DNA of 17,237 bases from the NCBI GenBank assembly GCA_007131435.1, contig SLQM01000029.1, positions 1 through 17,237 of the forward strand. The letters are read 5' to 3'. Under the pieces are notes generated by a model. That model was not told the DNA's origin and did not search any database. It saw only the letters and a program-made list of their open reading frames with translations. The translations under genes and the position numbers were made by a program. Origin of the DNA: Syntrophomonadaceae bacterium (GTDB taxonomy: Bacteria > Bacillota > Dethiobacteria > DTU022). Below are positions 14,745 through 17,237 of the stretch, in pieces. The stretch's first letter is position 1, and every line of letters begins with the position of its first letter.

Positions 14745-14766
14745 CGATTATAGTTAATCATAATCG
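14745..14766. promoter_or_regulatory. Near-perfect palindrome upstream of the coxD-like operon
   Basis: The 22-base sequence from 14745 to 14766 has perfect 7-base arms (CGATTAT / ATAATCG) and a partly symmetric centre (18 of 22 positions). It contains TATAAT on the minus strand (14752-14747), a possible -10 about 25 bases before the operon's start codon, but I find no good -35. The geometry fits a repressor operator covering a promoter. Confidence 0.45.
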
Positions 14767-14919
14767 AAACTATTATAAATAGCTCTTAATATTAGATCCT
14801 TAGATAATGATACTATAATTGCGGAAACCCGGCAAACAAAACAGTTAAAAGGACCTGTGCAAAAATAGCTGCTGTGTTACAATAGTTTTAGAATTAACTA
14901 CTTGAAGGTGGAGGTAATA

Positions 14920-15798
14920 ATGCTTAAATTTAATGGTCAGTCTGAAACAGGAAAGATTGAGTCAGTGCTGATGAAAAGCCCTGCTAAAGCCTGGATGGGA
15001 CAGGATTTCGTTAACCGTCAATGGCAGCAGCTGCACTATCCCAGCAAACCTGATTTTGAAAAAGTTTTACAGGAATATAACCAGTTTGCAGCTATTATCG
15101 AAAGCAATGTGCGCGATGTTCACTACCTGCCTGAAGATGATCGGACCGGTCTTGATTCTATATATACACATGACCCGGTTGTCATAACAAAAAAAGGCGC
15201 TATTTTATGCAGCATGGGCAAGAAAGAACGCCAGGGTGAACCGGCAGCTATTGCTGACTACCTGAAAGAACTTGGAATACCTATTTTGGGTGAAATAAGT
15301 GAGCCAGGCAGAATTGAAGGCGGAGATATTGTCTGGTTTGATGATGATACGGCAGCAGTAGGTGTCGGCTACCGCACTAACATTGAAGGGATAGATCAGC
15401 TCAGGAAAATTACTGAAGGCATTGTAAAGGAGATAGTTGAGGTGCACCTGCCTCATTGGAACGGGCCGGATGAATGCCTGCACCTGATGTCAATGATCAG
15501 TCCAGTAGACCGGGACCTGGCAGTGATCTACTCCCGCCAGATGCCCGTTACCTTCCGTAACCTGTTGATTGAAAAAGGGATAGAATTTGTTGAGGTACCT
15601 GACGAGGAGTATGACAACTTTGCCTGTAACGTTTTGGCGCTGGAACCTCGAAAATGTGTAATGGTCGCCGGCAGCCCGCGCACAAAAACTGCACTCGAAA
15701 AAGCCGGGGCAACCGTGTTTGAATATCATGGCCAGGATGTTTCAATCAAGGGCGGCGGCGGGCCAACCTGCCTGACCAGGCCGCTTTACAGGTCATAA
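14920..15798 (+). CDS. Amidinotransferase / dimethylarginine dimethylaminohydrolase family protein
   Basis: This is a guanidino-group modifying enzyme of the pentein fold; family members hydrolyse arginine, methylarginines or related compounds, or transfer amidino groups. The 292-residue protein has the expected catalytic layout: THDPVVI with Asp85, RIEGGDI with Glu133, DECLHLM with His188, and GGGGPTCLTRPL with the nucleophile Cys284 near the C-terminus. Length fits dimethylargininase-type members better than full arginine deiminases (about 400). The ATG at 14920 has GGAGG at ideal distance; an earlier in-frame TTG at 14902 lies upstream of that site and is rejected. It is the only clear plus-strand gene here, divergent from the coxD-like operon and followed by a hairpin, so it is probably monocistronic. 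The substrate cannot be told from sequence alone. Confidence 0.87.
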   Translation: MLKFNGQSETGKIESVLMKSPAKAWMGQDFVNRQWQQLHYPSKPDFEKVLQEYNQFAAIIESNVRDVHYLPEDDRTGLDSIYTHDPVVITKKGAILCSMGKKERQGEPAAIADYLKELGIPILGEISEPGRIEGGDIVWFDDDTAAVGVGYRTNIEGIDQLRKITEGIVKEIVEVHLPHWNGPDECLHLMSMISPVDRDLAVIYSRQMPVTFRNLLIEKGIEFVEVPDEEYDNFACNVLALEPRKCVMVAGSPRTKTALEKAGATVFEYHGQDVSIKGGGGPTCLTRPLYRS

Positions 15799-15805
15799 AA
15801 CAGAA

Positions 15806-15827
15806 CCTGAACCGATGACGGTTCAGG
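15806..15827 (+). terminator. Hairpin after the amidinotransferase gene
   Basis: A perfect 9-bp stem (CCTGAACCG / CGGTTCAGG) with an ATGA loop begins 7 bases after the stop codon. The U tract is lacking on the plus strand (AAATAAGC follows), so termination may be weak or protein-assisted. The minus strand has a slightly better U content after the stem and could stop transcripts coming from the right. Confidence 0.5.
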
Positions 15828-15863
15828 AAATAAGCAATAATCTAATAGAAGCGGTGGCTCGCT

Positions 15864-15915
15864 AAACACAGGGGCAACACAGAAGAACCGTCCCCCTGTG
15901 TTTCCCTGTGTTTTT
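15864..15915. repeat. REP-like palindromic element in a convergent intergenic region
   Basis: AAACACAGGGG (15864-15874) is perfectly complementary to CCCCTGTGTTT (15893-15903). Between them lies a second AACACAG (15876-15882), and a second CTGTGTTT follows at 15906-15913, so several alternative hairpins are possible. On the minus strand the centre reads GGGGGACGGTTCTTCTGTG; I recall closely similar sequences recurring in Clostridia genomes, often near REP-associated Y1-type transposase genes, but cannot confirm this here. The T run at its right end overlaps the UPF0173 stop codon and could help terminate plus-strand transcription. Confidence 0.65.
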
Positions 15916-16585
15916 AAAGCTGGTAGGAGTCTCCAGGTGGGATGACGAAACATTTGCTGCCAGTATTATCTTCTACCTTCTTTTTAAACTCTTCCGGGTC
16001 TGCCTCAATGACAGGCCAGGTGTTATAGTGGTAAGGGATAACTGTTTTCGCCTTTAAGAACGAGGCTGCCACAACTGCGTCGTCTATGCCCATGGTGAAG
16101 TTATCGCCAATCGGCAATAGCGCCAGGTCAAGCTTATCAAGTTCGCCGATCAGTTTCATGTCGCCAAATAGGGCCGTATCACCGGCAAAGTAAATTTTTT
16201 TGCCATAATAGTCAACCACAAAACCGCAGGCATGTCCCCCGGGAATTCCGGCACCGTGGAAAGCCAGGGTCAGTTTTACCGACCCGAAGGGAAAGCTGTG
16301 CCGCCCCCCAAGGTGCTGGGCGTGGGATTTTAGCCCTTTTTCGGCAGCCTGGCTCGCCACCTCGGCTGTAGATATTATGGTGGCATCATTTGCCCCGGCA
16401 ATATCGTAGGCGTCCCCTAAATGATCGGCATGGCCGTGCGATACCAGGATGTAATCTGCTTTTATATCTTCAGGCTTCAGCGGCGCGGTGGGGTTACCGG
16501 TGACAAAGGGATCAAAAAGCAGGGACTCTTTTCCCTCTTCCTTCAATAAAAAACTTGCATGACCCAAAAATACCAGTTCAGGCAT
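15914..16585 (-). CDS. UPF0173 family metal-dependent hydrolase (metallo-beta-lactamase fold)
   Basis: A stand-alone metallo-beta-lactamase-fold hydrolase of the UPF0173 family (YtkL-like); natural substrate unknown. The 223-residue length is typical. Metal-binding residues are visible: the hallmark HGHADH (50-55), His110 in AFHGAG, Asp136 in AGDTALF and His186 in PYHYN. GGAGGG lies before the ATG. There is no signal peptide, so it is cytosolic. It ends against the REP-like element, whose T run supplies its TAA stop, and faces the amidinotransferase gene. No functional link to the neighbours is evident. Confidence 0.92.
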   Translation of the reverse strand: MPELVFLGHASFLLKEEGKESLLFDPFVTGNPTAPLKPEDIKADYILVSHGHADHLGDAYDIAGANDATIISTAEVASQAAEKGLKSHAQHLGGRHSFPFGSVKLTLAFHGAGIPGGHACGFVVDYYGKKIYFAGDTALFGDMKLIGELDKLDLALLPIGDNFTMGIDDAVVAASFLKAKTVIPYHYNTWPVIEADPEEFKKKVEDNTGSKCFVIPPGDSYQL

Positions 16586-16642
16586 TTTTCAACCCTCCAA
16601 TCATGTTAATAATTACTAAATATAAAAAAACACACCTACTAA

Positions 16643-16921
16643 TTATTTCATATGGCCTTTTAGTTTACGGTAGTAGTTTTCGTGTGGTCCCAGCATAATC
16701 AACTCAAGAGTTTCATTTTTGATCAAGCGATAAGCTAACAAATATTCCAAGTTCTGAAGTTTAAACTTGTATATGAAAACGCCTTTTAAGTCACCCTTCT
16801 TTTCAGTGCCAATTTCAGGGTTGCCAATAACTTTCCTGATGACAAGATCCAGCTTTTTCTTTTCATCCGGCCTCAGTTTTTTGACTTTACGGGCAAATGA
16901 TCCTGATTGAAAAATTTTCAT
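16643..16921 (-). CDS. RelE/ParE-family toxin of a type II toxin-antitoxin system
   Basis: A 92-residue RelE/ParE-fold protein. Visible features are a basic N-terminal helix region (FARKVKKLRPDEKKKLDL, about 9-26), GDLKGVFIYKF (43-53), a central LLAYRLI strand (61-67), and the C-terminal LIMLGPHENYYRKLK (74-88) typical of the group annotated as ParE-like toxins. Whether it cleaves mRNA or poisons gyrase cannot be told from sequence. It starts 7 bases after the antitoxin stop with only a weak ribosome binding site, so its translation is probably coupled to the antitoxin, which keeps the antitoxin in excess. Confidence 0.85.
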   Translation of the reverse strand: MKIFQSGSFARKVKKLRPDEKKKLDLVIRKVIGNPEIGTEKKGDLKGVFIYKFKLQNLEYLLAYRLIKNETLELIMLGPHENYYRKLKGHMK

Positions 16922-16928
16922 TTTTTAT

Positions 16929-17147
16929 TTACCCGAATTCATATTCAGTTTTCTCGCCGCGATCCAGTTCTTCAATTCCCAGCATGATTTCTTTAATCAG
17001 GTTGTAGGTTAAATCGGGGTTGTCTTCTATACTCTTGCCAAGCAGTGCCCAATATTCGATCTGCCCGGTCAAAGATCGGTGTTCTATAGCGCTATGTTTT
17101 CTTGCTTCATCTGCCAGTTTTTCAGAAATTCTTATTGCTGTCGACAT
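16929..17147 (-). CDS. ParD-like antitoxin
   Basis: A 72-residue acidic protein. Its N-terminus MSTAIRISEKLADEARKHSA fits a ribbon-helix-helix DNA-binding antitoxin; IEHRSLTGQIEYWALLG (21-37) is typical of the ParD-like family, and the acidic tail (GIEELDRGEKTEYEF) would bind and mask the toxin. I chose ATG 17147 because GGAGG lies 8 bases upstream. An in-frame ATG at 17180 would lie at or before the predicted transcription start and lacks a ribosome binding site. It is the first gene of the pair, with a palindromic operator in its promoter. Confidence 0.85.
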   Translation of the reverse strand: MSTAIRISEKLADEARKHSAIEHRSLTGQIEYWALLGKSIEDNPDLTYNLIKEIMLGIEELDRGEKTEYEFG

Positions 17148-17173
17148 TGCTTCCACCTCCAAAACAGAAACGA

Positions 17174-17222
17174 GTTGCATAAATTATATCAACAAGTGTT
17201 GCAAATTGCAACATTATGCAAC
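17174..17222 (-). promoter_or_regulatory. Promoter and nested palindromic operator of the toxin-antitoxin pair
   Basis: On the minus strand TTGCAA (-35, 17211-17206) and TATAAT (-10, 17188-17183) are 17 bases apart, giving a start near 17176. A perfect palindrome TGTTGCAA-A-TTGCAACA (17197-17213) covers the -35. Outer arms GTTGCAT (17174-17180) and ATGCAAC (17216-17222) form a second inverted repeat around it. This is the expected architecture for autorepression by the antitoxin or the toxin-antitoxin complex. Confidence 0.75.
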
Positions 17223-17237
17223 AGCGCTAACTTTTAA

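Noticed and set aside
14902..14904. TTG at 14902 as start of the amidinotransferase-family gene
   Set aside because: It lies upstream of the GGAGG site that serves the ATG at 14920.
17178..17180. ATG at 17180 as antitoxin start
   Set aside because: It falls at or before the predicted transcription start and has no ribosome binding site; ATG 17147 has GGAGG.
17174..17222. Repeated GTTGCA motifs as a CRISPR or iteron array
   Set aside because: The copies are short, inverted and arranged symmetrically around a promoter, which fits a toxin-antitoxin operator; there are no spacers or regular direct repeats.

Overview
The window looks like chromosome from an anaerobic, probably spore-forming Firmicute of the class Clostridia (Peptococcaceae, Thermoanaerobacterales or a relative). 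I infer this from the hpf-secA-prfB order typical of Firmicutes, strong purine-rich Shine-Dalgarno sites, a SAM-I riboswitch on metK, a sigma-H-like promoter on hpf, and a CooC-type nickel ATPase of the kind used for anaerobic CO dehydrogenase. I cannot name the species. Nearly all genes lie on the minus strand; the amidinotransferase-family gene is the only clear plus-strand gene.

Right to left, in the direction of most transcription: (1) 16643-17222 is a ParD-like/ParE-like toxin-antitoxin pair behind a sigma-A promoter with nested palindromes. (2) 15914-16585 is a UPF0173 metallo-beta-lactamase-fold hydrolase, converging on the amidinotransferase/DDAH-family gene (14920-15798, plus strand). 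Between them lie a strong hairpin and a REP-like palindromic element. (3) 14721 down to 10567 is a probable five-gene operon: MoxR/CoxD-type AAA+ ATPase, CoxE-type VWA protein, CooC-type ATPase, a phosphoribosyltransferase and FabZ. (4) metK has its own consensus promoter and a complete SAM-I riboswitch with terminator. (5) recD2 and comF overlap and form a DNA-processing pair. (6) hpf, a nucleotidyltransferase-like gene, secA and prfB follow; prfB needs a programmed +1 frameshift and runs off the left edge.

The most notable region is 11.7-14.7 kb. There a Ni-CODH-type maturation ATPase is encoded with a CoxD/CoxE-like pair, a family known from maturation of the unrelated Mo/Cu CO dehydrogenase. 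This suggests a combined metallocentre-assembly or remodelling module, but no client enzyme is encoded in the window. Other points worth checking are the degenerate nucleotidyltransferase-like protein between hpf and secA, an enlarged SecA preprotein-crosslinking region, unusual spacing at the prfB frameshift site, the sigma-H-like promoter of hpf, and the palindromes upstream of the coxD-like and antitoxin genes. All intergenic gaps are below 300 bases. I saw no tRNA, rRNA, CRISPR array, intact transposase gene or prophage.
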